The notes under the pieces are model-generated. The model did not search any database and was not told the DNA's origin. It saw only the letters and a program-made list of their open reading frames with translations. From positions 128,365 through 192,364 of the forward strand of contig NZ_JACIGI010000003.1 of the NCBI RefSeq assembly GCF_014197795.1: 64,000 bases of DNA, in the 5' to 3' direction. Shown here in pieces: positions 51,296 to 60,474 of this stretch (position 1 is the first letter of the stretch; every line of letters begins with the position of its first letter). A program made the translations under genes and the position numbers. Origin of the DNA: Roseospira goensis. Lineage in GTDB: Bacteria > Pseudomonadota > Alphaproteobacteria > Rhodospirillales > Rhodospirillaceae.

Positions 51296-52621
51296 ATGGA
51301 CGACAAGACCCCCGGGCCGACCTCCCGCTACGGCCATGCCGTGGCCGACGAACTGGCCTTTGCCGCCGACGTCAATCGCGCGATGCGCGGCACCCTGGCA
51401 CTGGTTCTGGCGGGCGGACGGGGCAGCCGGCTGCGCGATCTGACGGACAAGGAGAGCAAGCCGGCGGTGCCGTTCGGCGGCAAGTACCGCATCGTCGACT
51501 TTCCCCTGTCCAACTGCATCAACTCCGGGCTTCGGCGGATCTGTGTCCTGACCCAGTACAAGGCGCATACCCTCATCCACCACATCCAGCGCGGTTGGGG
51601 GTTCCTGCGCTCGGAGGTGGGGGAGTTCGTCGAGCTGTGGCCGGCCCAGCAGCAGACCGCCGCCGGCTCCTGGTACCAGGGCACCGCCGATGCCGTATTC
51701 CAGAACATCGAGCGCATCCAGGCCCACGGGGCGGAGCACATCCTGGTGCTGGCCGGCGACCACGTCTACCGCCAGGACTACTCCAAGCTGATGGCCTCCC
51801 ACCTAAGGTCGCAAGCCGACGTCTCGGTGGCCTGTATCGAGGTCCCGCGCCTGGACGCCACCGCCTTCGGCGTGGTCGACGTGGATGATCACGACACCAT
51901 CACCGGCTTCCTGGAAAAGCCCGCCGATCCGCCCTGCATCCCGGGCCAGCCCGACCGGGCCTTCGCCAGCATGGGCATCTACCTGTTCCGGGCCGACTTC
52001 CTGCTGAAGGTGCTGGAGGAGGACGCGCGCGACCCCGCCTCCGCGCGCGACTTCGGCAAGAACATCCTGCCCAGCCTGCTGGGCAAGGCCCGCATGGTGG
52101 CGCACCGGTTCGAGGAGAGCTGCGTCTACCCGCCGCACTCGCGCGACGTGCCATACTGGCGCGACGTCGGCACCCTCGATGCCTATTGGGCCTCGAACCT
52201 GGACCTGGTGGCGGTCACCCCCGACCTCGATCTGTACGATCCGGCGTGGCCGATCTGGACCTGTCAGGTGCAGCGCCCCGGCGCCAAGTTCGTGTTCGAC
52301 GAACCGGACCGCCGCGGCATGGCCGTGGACTCGGTGCTGGCGGCGGGCTGCATTGTCTCCGGCGGCGCCGTCAGCCATTCCCTGCTGTTCCACGACGTGC
52401 GCGTGAACTCGTACTCCCGGGTCAAGGACAGCGTGCTGCTGCCCGAGGTCGACATCGGCCGCCACGCCCGCCTGACCAAATGCATCGTGGCGGCCCGCAC
52501 CCAGATTCCGAGCGGCCTGGTGGTGGGCGAGGATCCCGAGGAGGATGCCAAGCGCTTCCTGGTCACGGAGGGCGGCGTGACTCTCATCACCCAGGACATG
52601 CTGGACAGGCTGGACCTGTAG
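51296..52621 (+). CDS. glgC: Glucose-1-phosphate adenylyltransferase
   Basis: 441 residues from ATG 51296 with caaggagcg upstream. The nucleotidyltransferase loop LALVLAGGRGSRLRDLTDKE and the activator-site region KPAVPFGGKYRIVDFPLSNC are intact; WYQGTADAVFQNI and the sugar-phosphate-binding FLEKPADPP are present. The C-terminal left-handed beta-helix contains the GRHARLTKCIV repeat. It makes ADP-glucose from ATP and glucose 1-phosphate and is the regulated step of bacterial glycogen synthesis. Divergent from glgA. Confidence 0.96.
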   Translation: MDDKTPGPTSRYGHAVADELAFAADVNRAMRGTLALVLAGGRGSRLRDLTDKESKPAVPFGGKYRIVDFPLSNCINSGLRRICVLTQYKAHTLIHHIQRGWGFLRSEVGEFVELWPAQQQTAAGSWYQGTADAVFQNIERIQAHGAEHILVLAGDHVYRQDYSKLMASHLRSQADVSVACIEVPRLDATAFGVVDVDDHDTITGFLEKPADPPCIPGQPDRAFASMGIYLFRADFLLKVLEEDARDPASARDFGKNILPSLLGKARMVAHRFEESCVYPPHSRDVPYWRDVGTLDAYWASNLDLVAVTPDLDLYDPAWPIWTCQVQRPGAKFVFDEPDRRGMAVDSVLAAGCIVSGGAVSHSLLFHDVRVNSYSRVKDSVLLPEVDIGRHARLTKCIVAARTQIPSGLVVGEDPEEDAKRFLVTEGGVTLITQDMLDRLDL

Positions 52622-52640
52622 GCCCGCGCCGGCCGCGCAG

Positions 52641-52702
52641 GCGCCCACGCCGGAGCGTGGGCGCGAGACGGGGGTTTTCTCGGTCCCACGCTCCCGCGTG
52701 GG
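52641..52702. terminator. Double hairpin after glgC, convergent with threonine aldolase
   Basis: gcgcccacgc, loop cgga, gcgtgggcgc (52641-52664) is followed by gagacgggggttttct, giving a T-run on the glgC strand. A second hairpin, cccacgc tccc gcgtggg, lies at 52685-52702; its arms are the same sequence, so it can terminate the opposite strand or pair with the first. The sequence resembles common REP elements. Confidence 0.75.
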
Positions 52703-52730
52703 CGCCGGATGAAGGCAGATCGGGACGGCC

Positions 52731-53780
52731 TCACGCCCCGGCCGGTGCCACCGCCAGGTCGCGCGCCCGGGCCACCACGGCGTCGACGTCCTCGGGCCGG
52801 CTCTGGAAGCTGGTCACGAACCGCACCATGTCGGCGTGTTCGGACGGCCAGTCGCCGAACAGCACCCCGGCCGCGCGCAGCCCCTCGGCCAGCCCCGGCG
52901 GCAGCACCGGGAACACCATATTGGCCTCGACCGGATCGGGCACCGTCACCCCCGGCACGGCCGCCAGCCCCGCCCCCAGGCGGCGGGCCATGGCGTTGGC
53001 ATGGGCGCCATGGCGCAGCCACAGGTCATCGTCCAGCCAGGCCAGGAGCTGGGCCGAGACGAAGCGCATCTTGGACAGCAGGTGGCCGGCGCGCTTGCGC
53101 CGTTCCGCGATGTCGGTCGCCAACTCGGGCCGGAAGACCACCACCGCCTCGGCCGCCCAGGCCCCGCTCTTGGTCGCGCCCAGGCACAGCACGTCGACGC
53201 CGGCGCGCCAGGTCAGATCCGCCGGCGCGCAGCCCAGCGCGGCGACCGCGTTGGCGAAGCGCGCCCCGTCCATGTGCAGCGCCAGGCCATGGCGGCGGCA
53301 GACGTCGGCCACGGCCGCGACCTGTTCGACCGTGTAGACGGTGCCGCACTCGGTCGCCTGCGTGACGCTGACCGCCGCCGGGCGGACGCGATGCACCTTG
53401 CGGTAGCCGGTGCGGCGGATCGCCGCATCCACCGCAGCCGGGTCCAACCGTCCGGCGCCCCCGGGCACGGCGACCAGCTTGGCCCCGCCGGTGAACATCT
53501 CCGGCGCCCCGCACTCGTCGGTGTTGATGTGGCTGTCCTCGTGGCAGATCACGGCGCCGAACGGCGGCACGAGTTGCGCCAGGGCCAGCGCGTTGGCCGC
53601 GGTGCCGGTGACGACCGGAAACACGGCCACCTCGGTCTCGAACACCGCCGCGAGGCGGGCGGTCAGCCGGTCGGTCCAGGGGTCGGCGCCATAGGGCGCG
53701 GCCGTGCCGGCCGCGGCCGCCGCCAGGGCCGCGGTGATTGCGGGGGCGGCGCCGGTCACGTTGTCGCTGCGGAAATCCAT
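52731..53780 (-). CDS. ltaE: Low-specificity L-threonine aldolase
   Basis: 349 residues from ATG 53780 (MDFRSDNVTGAAPAITAALA); a GTG at 53798 overlapping the upstream stop is possible. PLP-binding Lys lies in VLCLGATKSGAWAAEAVV; the substrate-region motifs CHEDSHINTDECGAPE and LHMDGARFANAVAAL are typical of the beta-eliminating lyase family (fold type I). It cleaves L-threonine or allo-threonine to glycine and acetaldehyde. It is placed 14 bases after pmbA and may share its transcript. Confidence 0.92.
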   Translation of the reverse strand: MDFRSDNVTGAAPAITAALAAAAAGTAAPYGADPWTDRLTARLAAVFETEVAVFPVVTGTAANALALAQLVPPFGAVICHEDSHINTDECGAPEMFTGGAKLVAVPGGAGRLDPAAVDAAIRRTGYRKVHRVRPAAVSVTQATECGTVYTVEQVAAVADVCRRHGLALHMDGARFANAVAALGCAPADLTWRAGVDVLCLGATKSGAWAAEAVVVFRPELATDIAERRKRAGHLLSKMRFVSAQLLAWLDDDLWLRHGAHANAMARRLGAGLAAVPGVTVPDPVEANMVFPVLPPGLAEGLRAAGVLFGDWPSEHADMVRFVTSFQSRPEDVDAVVARARDLAVAPAGA

Positions 53781-53794
53781 GACCCGCCCGCCCG

Positions 53795-55138
53795 TCACTG
53801 GCCCGCGACGGTCATGCCGTCGACGCGCACCGTCGGGCTGTCGGTGCCGTAGCGCAGCACCAGGTCATCGGCCGGCGTCAGGGCGGCGAACATCTGCGGC
53901 AGGGTGCCGGCGATGGTGCATTCGCTGACCGGGTGGGTGATCTCGCCGTTCTCGATCCAGAAGCCGGCGGCGCCGCGCGAATAGTCGCCGGTGATCATGT
54001 TGACGCCCTGCCCCACCAGCTCGGTGACGTAGACCCCCTCCTTGATGTCCGCGATCAGGTCAGCCGGACTGGCATGACCGGGCTCCAGGTACACGTTCGA
54101 GGCCCCCGGGTGCGGCGCCGACCCGGGACTGCGGCTGGCGTGTCCGGTGCTGTCCAGGCCCAGTTGGCGGGCGGCGCGCAGGTCGAGCAGCCAGGTCGTC
54201 AGGCGACCGTCGTCGACGAGGGCGCGGCGCAGCGTCGGCAGCCCCTCGGCGTCGCAGGGCCGCGACTTCAGGCCGCGGTGGCGGTGCGGATCCTCAATGA
54301 TCGACAGGCCCGCCGGAAACAGGCGCTCTCCCATGCGATCCTTCAGGAAGCTGGTGCCGCGGGCGATGGCCGAGCCATTGATGGCGCCGAGCAGATGCCC
54401 GACCAGGGAGCGGGCCACGCGCGGGTCGAACACCACCGGCACCTTCACCGTGCGCGGCCGGCGCGCCCCCAGCCGGCGCACCGCACGCTCGCCCGCGCTG
54501 CGTCCGACCTCGGCCGGATCGCGCAGGTCCTCGCGGAACACGGCGGCGGTGTAGTCGTAGTCCCGCTCCATGCCGTCTCCGCCCGCGCCGGCGATGACGC
54601 TGGCCGCCAGCGAGCAGCCGGTGCGGGCATAGGAGCGGGCGAAGCCGTTGCTGGCCGCCAGCGCCACGGTGGTCAGGCTCCAGCCGGCCTCGGCGCCCTC
54701 GGAGTTGGTCACTCCGGGCACCGCGCGGGCGGCGTCCTCGGCGGCGCGCACCATCTCGGTGAGTGTTTCCGCCGACGGCTCGACCGGATCGCGGCTCTCG
54801 ATGTCCGGCAGATCGCGGGCGAGCTGGTCCGGGTCCGCCAGACCGCAGTACGGGTCCTCCGGCACGGTGCGGGCCAGGGCCACGGCCCGGTCGACCAGAT
54901 CCTGCAAGGCCTGCGGCGAGCGGTCGGCACTGGAGACGATGCCCTGGCGCCGGCCCACGAACACGCGCAGGCCGATGTCCCCCCCCTCGGCCCGCTCCAG
55001 GCGTTCCAAAGCGCCCAGGCGCCAGGCCACGGACACCGAGACCCCGTCCACCAACACGGCATCGGCGGCGTCGGCCCCGGCGGTGCGGGCGCGGGCGATC
55101 AGGTCTTCGAGCAGGGCAAGGGTGTCGGCCTCGGACAT
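53795..55138 (-). CDS. pmbA: TldD/PmbA family protein (TldE-like)
   Basis: 447 residues. It lacks the HExxxH zinc motif of TldD, as PmbA/TldE does. Recognisable parts are LERAEGGDIGLRVFVGRRQG in the N-terminal domain, RGTSFLKDRMGERLFP, and near the end GVYVTELVGQGVNMITGDYS followed by RGAAGFWIENGEI. TldD and TldE form a heterodimeric peptidase that processes small peptides. tldD is not in the window. The cluster pmbA-ltaE is one likely transcript; ubiD lies 104 bases upstream. Confidence 0.93.
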   Translation of the reverse strand: MSEADTLALLEDLIARARTAGADAADAVLVDGVSVSVAWRLGALERLERAEGGDIGLRVFVGRRQGIVSSADRSPQALQDLVDRAVALARTVPEDPYCGLADPDQLARDLPDIESRDPVEPSAETLTEMVRAAEDAARAVPGVTNSEGAEAGWSLTTVALAASNGFARSYARTGCSLAASVIAGAGGDGMERDYDYTAAVFREDLRDPAEVGRSAGERAVRRLGARRPRTVKVPVVFDPRVARSLVGHLLGAINGSAIARGTSFLKDRMGERLFPAGLSIIEDPHRHRGLKSRPCDAEGLPTLRRALVDDGRLTTWLLDLRAARQLGLDSTGHASRSPGSAPHPGASNVYLEPGHASPADLIADIKEGVYVTELVGQGVNMITGDYSRGAAGFWIENGEITHPVSECTIAGTLPQMFAALTPADDLVLRYGTDSPTVRVDGMTVAGQ

Positions 55139-55241
55139 GCGGCAGGTCTCCGGTTGGGCTGGGCGGGGCGGGAACGAACGGGCGGATGACGGGCGGGGTG
55201 GAACGACGGGACAGGACAGGACAGGACGGGACGGGACAGCG

Positions 55242-56765
55242 CTAGCGCCAGATCGGCGCGCCGGAGCCGGGCAGGCCCAGGCTGTCCCATTTCGCGGTCA
55301 CGCGGTCGATGATGGCATCGGTCATGCGGATCTTCTGGCCCCAGTCGCGATGGGTCTCGGGCGGCCACTTGTTGGTCGCATCCAGACCGATCTTGCCGCC
55401 CAGGCCGCTCTCGGGGCTGGCGAAATCCAGATAGTCGATGGGCGTGCCCTCCACCACGGTGATGTCGCGGGCCGGGTCCATGCGGGTCGAGATGGCCCAC
55501 ATGACGTCTTTCCAGTCGCGGGCGTCAACGTCGTCGTCCACCACGATCACGAACTTGGTGTACATGAACTGGCGCAGGAAGGACCACACCCCCATCATGA
55601 CCCGCTTGGCATGGCCGGGGTACGCCTTGCGCATGCTGACCACGGCGATGCGGTAGGAGCACCCTTCCGGCGGCAGCCAGAAATCCACGATCTCCGGGAA
55701 CTGCTGGACCAGGAGGGGAATGAACACCTCGTTCAGGGCCTCGCCCAGGACGCTGGGCTCGTCCGGCGGCCGGCCGGTGAAGGTGGACAGGTAGATGGGC
55801 TTGCGGCGCATGGTGATGGCCGAGATCCGGAACACCGGGAACGGCTCGACCGCGTTGTAGTAGCCGGTATGGTCGCCGTAGGGCCCCTCGTCGCCGAACT
55901 CGTCCAGCATGACGTGGCCCTCCAGCACGATCTCCGCCGTGGCCGGCACCTTCAAGGGGACCGTCTTGCAGTCCACCAGATCCACCTTGCGGCCGCGCAG
56001 CAGGCCGGCGAACTGGTACTCCGACAGCGTGTCCGGCACCGGCGTGACGGCGGCCAGGATGGTGCCCGGATCCGCCCCGAGCACCGCCGCGGCCGGCAGT
56101 GGCGCGCGCTTCTCGGCGGCCCAGCGGCGGTAGTGCTGGGCACCGCCGCGGTGCTTCAGCCAACGCATCAGGGTGGTATCGCGCCCGGTCACCTGCATGC
56201 GGTAGATGCCCAGGTTGAAGGCATCCTCACGCCGGCCGCCCTTCTGCGTCGCCTGCGGTCCCTGGGTCACCACCAGCGGCCAGGTGATGAGCGGCGCCGG
56301 CTCGCCCGGCCAGCAGCTCTGCACCGGCAGCCGGCCCAGGTCGATGTCGGCGCCCGTGAGCACCACCTCCTGGCACGGCGCCTTGGAGACGGCGCGCGGC
56401 TTCATCGCCATCACCGTCTTCAACAGCGGCATCATCTCCAGCGCCTCGCGCCAGCCGCCGGGCGGCTCCGGCTGCTTGAGGAACGCCAGGGTCTCGCCCA
56501 CCTCGCGCAACTGCGCCGGCGTGCGGTCCATGCCCCAGGCCACGCGCTCGACGGTGCCGAACAGGTTGACCAGCACCGGCATGTCGAAGCGCCGGCCGTC
56601 GTCGCCCACCACGGTTTCGAACAGCACCGCCGGTCCGCCCTCCGCCAGCAACCGGGTCTGGATCTCCGTCATCTCCAGAACCGGGGACACGGGCGCCTCA
56701 ACACGGAATAGGCGACCGTCCCGGGACAGACGATCCATGAAATCGCGCAGGGACTCAAAGGGCAT
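55242..56765 (-). CDS. ubiD: UbiD family decarboxylase
   Basis: 507 residues from ATG 56765 ([20 protein letters not shown]). Signatures include [20 protein letters not shown] and [11 protein letters not shown] in the prenylated-FMN pocket and the metal/catalytic Glu region [19 protein letters not shown]. UbiD decarboxylates 4-hydroxy-3-polyprenylbenzoate in ubiquinone synthesis, using prFMN made by UbiX (not seen here). Length and sequence fit the ubiquinone enzyme better than the aromatic degradation homologues. A short pentamer repeat (ggaca/ggacg) follows at 55208-55240. Confidence 0.93.
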   Translation of the reverse strand: MPFESLRDFMDRLSRDGRLFRVEAPVSPVLEMTEIQTRLLAEGGPAVLFETVVGDDGRRFDMPVLVNLFGTVERVAWGMDRTPAQLREVGETLAFLKQPEPPGGWREALEMMPLLKTVMAMKPRAVSKAPCQEVVLTGADIDLGRLPVQSCWPGEPAPLITWPLVVTQGPQATQKGGRREDAFNLGIYRMQVTGRDTTLMRWLKHRGGAQHYRRWAAEKRAPLPAAAVLGADPGTILAAVTPVPDTLSEYQFAGLLRGRKVDLVDCKTVPLKVPATAEIVLEGHVMLDEFGDEGPYGDHTGYYNAVEPFPVFRISAITMRRKPIYLSTFTGRPPDEPSVLGEALNEVFIPLLVQQFPEIVDFWLPPEGCSYRIAVVSMRKAYPGHAKRVMMGVWSFLRQFMYTKFVIVVDDDVDARDWKDVMWAISTRMDPARDITVVEGTPIDYLDFASPESGLGGKIGLDATNKWPPETHRDWGQKIRMTDAIIDRVTAKWDSLGLPGSGAPIWR

Positions 56766-56916
56766 GCACACTACTCCAGTCTGACGGAGATCGAACACGG
56801 CGGGACAAGCCACCCTGAACCGGGCGTTTTCCTTACCACTGGATCGGTCGCGCTGCTATCCTGTCTCCTGACACATGCGCCGGGGGCCGGGTGGTGTGTT
56901 CGGCAGCGGGGACGGT

Positions 56917-58740
56917 ATGAGGAGCACCGAACGGGTATCCACGCAGGCGATGGCGCCCGAGGCGACCGCCCCGGACGCGACGTCCGACGGCGGCCGCGCA
57001 GACAGCCGGGCGGACATCAGCGAAGACCACCTGCGGCGGCTGATTCGGACCGGCATCGCGCTGTCGGCGGAGCGGGACCACGCCACGCTGGTGGAACGCA
57101 TCCTGCTGGAGGCCAAGGCGATCGCCCGCGCCGACGGCGGCACGCTCTATCTGCGCGACCCCGACCGCAACACGCTTAGTTTCGACATCATCCGCAACGA
57201 CAGCCTGCGGGTGGCGATGGGCGGCACCACCGGACGGCCGATCGCCTTCCCGGTGCTGCATATGCGCGACCCCGACAGCGGCGCCCCCAACTACGGCAAC
57301 GTCTGCACCGCCGCCGCGCTGACCGGGCGCACGATCAACACCGCCGACGCCTACGAGCCCGGCGAGTTCGATTTCTCGGGTCCGCGGAAGTTCGACGCCA
57401 GCACCGGCTACCGCTCCAAGTCCTTCCTGACCATCCCGCTCAAGAACCACGACGACGAGGTGATGGGCGTCCTGCAACTCATCAACGCGCAGGACGAGCA
57501 GGGCCGTGTCATCCCCTTCTCGCCCCAGATCCAGAGCCTGGTGGAAGCGCTGGCCGCGCAGGCCGCCGTGGCGCTGGACAACCAGCACCTGATCGGTTCG
57601 CAGCGCGCCCTGCTGGATGCCCTGGTCCAGGTTCTGGCCGGCGCCATCGACGCCAAGTCCCCGTACACCGGCGGCCATTGCGAGCGCGTGCCGACCATCG
57701 TCAAGCTGCTGGCCGAGGCGGCCTGCACGACCGACAGCGGTCCCTACGCCGATTTCGGCCTGACCGAGGCCGAGTGGTACGAACTGCACGTGGCGGCCTA
57801 CCTGCACGACTGCGGCAAGGTCACCACGCCCGAATACGTGATGGACAAGGCCACCAAGCTGGAGATCATCCACAATCGCATTCACGAGATCCGCACCCGC
57901 TTCGAAGTCCTGCGCCGCGACGCCGAGGTCGCCTACTGGCGCGCCCGCGCAGAGGGCACCGATCCGGCCGCCGCCGAGGCCGCGTTCGCCGCCACCGTCC
58001 GGGAGCTGGACGACGACTACGCCTTCATCGCGCAATGCAACATCGGCGGCGAGTTCATGTCGGCCGAAGACATGGCCCGGGTCCGACGCATCGGCGAGCG
58101 CACCTGGGTGCGGCACTTCGACCGCACGATGGGGCTGTCCTGGCAGGAACGGGAGCGCGCCGCCGCCAGCCCGCCGCCGCCGGCCCCGGCGGTCGAACCG
58201 CTGCTGTCGGACCGCCCCGACCATCGGGTGGACGGCTACGACTTCGGCGAGGTCTACAATCTGTGCATCAGCCGCGGCACCATCTCCCCCGAGGAACGGG
58301 ACAAGATCAACGACCATATCGTGGTCACCCAGCGCATGCTGGCGCAGATGCCGTTCCCGCGCCACCTCGCCCGCGTGCCGGAGATCGCCGGCAATCATCA
58401 CGAGAAGATGGACGGGACCGGCTATCCGAACGGCCTGACCGGCGACCAGATGTCGCCGCTGGCCCGCATGATGGCGATCGCCGACGTGTTCGAGGCCCTG
58501 ACCGCGGCCGACCGCCCCTACAAGCGGCCCAAGACACTGAGCGAAAGCGTGCGCATCCTGGCGTTCATGGCGCGCGACAACCACGTCGATCGGGCGCTGT
58601 TCGAACTGTTCCTGACGTCGAGCGTCTACCTGGCCTACGCCGAGACGTTCCTGCGACCCGACCAGATGGACGCGGTGGACATCCCGGCCATGCTGGCCCT
58701 GGCCCGCGGCGACGGGCCGAACCGGCCGGGGTCCGGGTAA
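56917..58740 (+). CDS. GAF and HD-GYP domain protein (c-di-GMP phosphodiesterase-like)
   Basis: 607 residues from ATG 56917, preceded by gcgggga; an ATG 42 bases upstream is an alternative. A GAF domain spans about 45-225. The HD-GYP domain begins near HCERVPTIVKLL; the HDCGK metal motif is at LHDCGKVTTPEY, and HHEKMDGTGYPNGLTGDQMS carries the GYP signature. Between these, where HD-GYP proteins usually have about 60 residues, there are about 170, including helices ending in a Pro-rich linker. HD-GYP proteins hydrolyse cyclic di-GMP, affecting motility and biofilm. A strong bidirectional hairpin follows. Confidence 0.9.
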   Translation: MRSTERVSTQAMAPEATAPDATSDGGRADSRADISEDHLRRLIRTGIALSAERDHATLVERILLEAKAIARADGGTLYLRDPDRNTLSFDIIRNDSLRVAMGGTTGRPIAFPVLHMRDPDSGAPNYGNVCTAAALTGRTINTADAYEPGEFDFSGPRKFDASTGYRSKSFLTIPLKNHDDEVMGVLQLINAQDEQGRVIPFSPQIQSLVEALAAQAAVALDNQHLIGSQRALLDALVQVLAGAIDAKSPYTGGHCERVPTIVKLLAEAACTTDSGPYADFGLTEAEWYELHVAAYLHDCGKVTTPEYVMDKATKLEIIHNRIHEIRTRFEVLRRDAEVAYWRARAEGTDPAAAEAAFAATVRELDDDYAFIAQCNIGGEFMSAEDMARVRRIGERTWVRHFDRTMGLSWQERERAAASPPPPAPAVEPLLSDRPDHRVDGYDFGEVYNLCISRGTISPEERDKINDHIVVTQRMLAQMPFPRHLARVPEIAGNHHEKMDGTGYPNGLTGDQMSPLARMMAIADVFEALTAADRPYKRPKTLSESVRILAFMARDNHVDRALFELFLTSSVYLAYAETFLRPDQMDAVDIPAMLALARGDGPNRPGSG

Positions 58741-58765
58741 CGGACCCTGCACCGCGATCCGGCCC

Positions 58766-58802
58766 CCGTGGCATCCCGGGATGGCATCCCGGGATGCCAC
58801 GG
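58766..58802. terminator. Bidirectional hairpin between HD-GYP gene and bfr
   Basis: 18-bp perfect arms (ccgtggcatcccgggatg at 58766-58783 and complement at 58785-58802), with two internal copies of the palindrome catcccgggatg. It lies 26 bases after the HD-GYP stop and 29 before the bfr stop on the other strand. Confidence 0.75.
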
Positions 58803-58830
58803 GATGGCACCTCGGGATCGCACCGCCGGA

Positions 58831-59322
58831 TCAATCCTCGCTGTCGCCCTCGCCGCCGAACATCTGCTGCTGGAGATAGCCGCTGGCACCGACCTGCGCG
58901 ATCAGGTGCATCTGGCTTTCGAGCCAGTCGATGTGCTCTTCGGTGTCGGACAGGATGTGCCGCAGCAGGTCACGACTGACGAAGTCCTGCACCGCCTCGC
59001 AGTGGGCCACCCCCTCGACCAGGGTGGCGCGGGCGTCATATTCGAGCGTGAGATCGCTCTCCAGGCACTCCGGCACGGTCTCGCCGATGCGCAGAGTCTT
59101 CAGATCCTGAAGGTTGGGCAGTCCTTCGAGAAGCAGAATGCGCTCGATCACCATGTCGGCGTGCTGCATCTCCTCGATGGACTCGTGATAGACGGTGTCG
59201 GCCAGCCGCAGGAATCCCCAGTTCTTCATCATGCGGGCATGAAGGAAGTACTGGTTCACGGCGGTCAGTTCGTTGGTCAGGACGCTGTTGAGCCGATCAA
59301 TGACGGACTTGTCGCCCTTCAT
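58831..59322 (-). CDS. bfr: Bacterioferritin
   Basis: 163 residues from ATG 59322, with gggagaaggggatg as ribosome binding site and start. Ferroxidase-centre ligands Glu18, Glu51 and His54 and the haem-axial Met52 (EEMQHAD) are present, so both iron oxidation and haem binding should work. It stores iron as ferric mineral in a 24-mer. bfd lies upstream on the same strand, 112 bases away. Confidence 0.95.
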   Translation of the reverse strand: MKGDKSVIDRLNSVLTNELTAVNQYFLHARMMKNWGFLRLADTVYHESIEEMQHADMVIERILLLEGLPNLQDLKTLRIGETVPECLESDLTLEYDARATLVEGVAHCEAVQDFVSRDLLRHILSDTEEHIDWLESQMHLIAQVGASGYLQQQMFGGEGDSED

Positions 59323-59434
59323 CCCCTTCTCCCCCACATGGTCATGATCCGGATACGGCGGAGCGCCCGCGGCCCTCGTCGGCCCGGGCGCCCCTTGCGT
59401 GACCCATGCCATGTGGGGCCGGTCGTCCCGCGTG

Positions 59435-59710
59435 TTAAGGGGACGACGTGACCTCCGAGGGGCCAGCTTCGAGCCGGTGATCCGGCCCGCCGACCTCGCC
59501 GACCCCGCCGGCATGGCCGGGCAGCGGACAGGCAACCGGTGGCCCCGCCCCCTTCTCCGCCCGGATCAGGGCCGCGATGCGCGGCACGCAGCGGGCGCAT
59601 TGGGGGCTCTCGCCACAGCTCTGGAACACCTTGGCGACATGGCGCGCGCCGCCCTGGATGGCCGTGCGCACGTGTCGTTCGTTCAGGCCCCTGCAATTGC
59701 AGATGTACAT
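59435..59710 (-). CDS. bfd: Bacterioferritin-associated ferredoxin
   Basis: 91 residues from ATG 59710. Cys4, Cys6, Cys38 and Cys41 give the C-x-C-x31-C-x2-C [2Fe-2S] pattern of Bfd. The C-terminal 35 residues ([20 protein letters not shown] and onward) extend past the usual end of 60-70 and look unstructured. Bfd passes electrons to bacterioferritin to release stored iron. An AT-rich upstream region with a dyad suggests iron-dependent control. Confidence 0.9.
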   Translation of the reverse strand: MYICNCRGLNERHVRTAIQGGARHVAKVFQSCGESPQCARCVPRIAALIRAEKGAGPPVACPLPGHAGGVGEVGGPDHRLEAGPSEVTSSP

Positions 59711-59746
59711 GGTCGGCGCCGTTCCGTCGGTCCCGTCGTCAGTGTT

Positions 59747-59763
59747 GCCCCATAGTATGGGGC
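59747..59763. promoter_or_regulatory. Dyad upstream of bfd
   Basis: gccccatagtatggggc: 8-bp arms around one base, 37-53 bases upstream of the bfd start. TACTAT on the minus strand inside the dyad could be the -10 element, so a protein binding here would block transcription. The AT-rich stretch tgcaaatgcaagtcagtatt (59778-59797) just upstream could hold an iron-regulator site. Neither site has been tested. Confidence 0.35.
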
Positions 59764-59823
59764 GTGCGCCCTCTTTCTGCAAATGCAAGTCAGTATTAAT
59801 TCCATGTTATCGAGTCCACGTCA

Positions 59824-60474
59824 TCACCGGCGGCGCACCAGCATGAGGCCATCGCGGATCGGCAGCAGGCACGAATCCACCCGCGCGTCGTCGCGGATCT
59901 TCAGCGTCAGGTCGCGCAAGGCCACCGTGTTGGCGGTCGTGTTCGCGGGGTCGGCCACCGTCCCCTTCCACAGCATGTTGTCGAGCGCGATCAGGCCGCC
60001 GGATCGGACGAGCTGGAGGGCCTGCTCGTAATAGCCGTCGTAGCCCTCCTTGTCGGCGTCGATGAAGGCCATGTCGAAGGTGCCGGCCTGACCCTCGGCG
60101 ATCAGCATCTCGACCCCATCGGCGGCGGGGCCCACGTGCAGGTGGATACGGTCGTTCATCCCCGCCCGGCCCCAATGCCGGCGGGCGATCTCGGCGAAGT
60201 CGGGGGAGTCGTCGAAGGCCCGCACCTCGCCGCCGGGCGGCAGCGCGTAGGCCACGGCGAGCGCGCTGTAGCCGGTGAAGGTGCCGATATCGAGCGCCCG
60301 TCGCGCCCCCACCAGCCGTGCCAGAAAGCCGAGCAATGCCGCCTGCTCCGGGCTGCTGGCCCAGTGCGCGGTCTCCATCGCCTCGGTCTCGGCCCGCAGC
60401 GCGGCGAGGGGCGCCGGCTCGTCGATCCCGACCCGGCGAACATAGTCGGTCACGGCATCGGACAGGTCCATCAT
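59824..60474 (-). CDS. SAM-dependent O-methyltransferase (caffeoyl-CoA family)
   Basis: 216 residues from ATG 60474, which overlaps the preceding gene's stop (ATGA). SAM-binding LDIGTFTGYSALAVAYALPP, then the catalytic metal region FDMAFIDADKEGYDGYYEQA and LIALDNMLWKGTVADPAN, match the Methyltransf_3 family of cation-dependent O-methyltransferases. The bacterial members methylate catechol-type compounds; the substrate here is unknown. It is last in a three-gene set with another methyltransferase and ytoQ. Confidence 0.9.
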   Translation of the reverse strand: MMDLSDAVTDYVRRVGIDEPAPLAALRAETEAMETAHWASSPEQAALLGFLARLVGARRALDIGTFTGYSALAVAYALPPGGEVRAFDDSPDFAEIARRHWGRAGMNDRIHLHVGPAADGVEMLIAEGQAGTFDMAFIDADKEGYDGYYEQALQLVRSGGLIALDNMLWKGTVADPANTTANTVALRDLTLKIRDDARVDSCLLPIRDGLMLVRRR

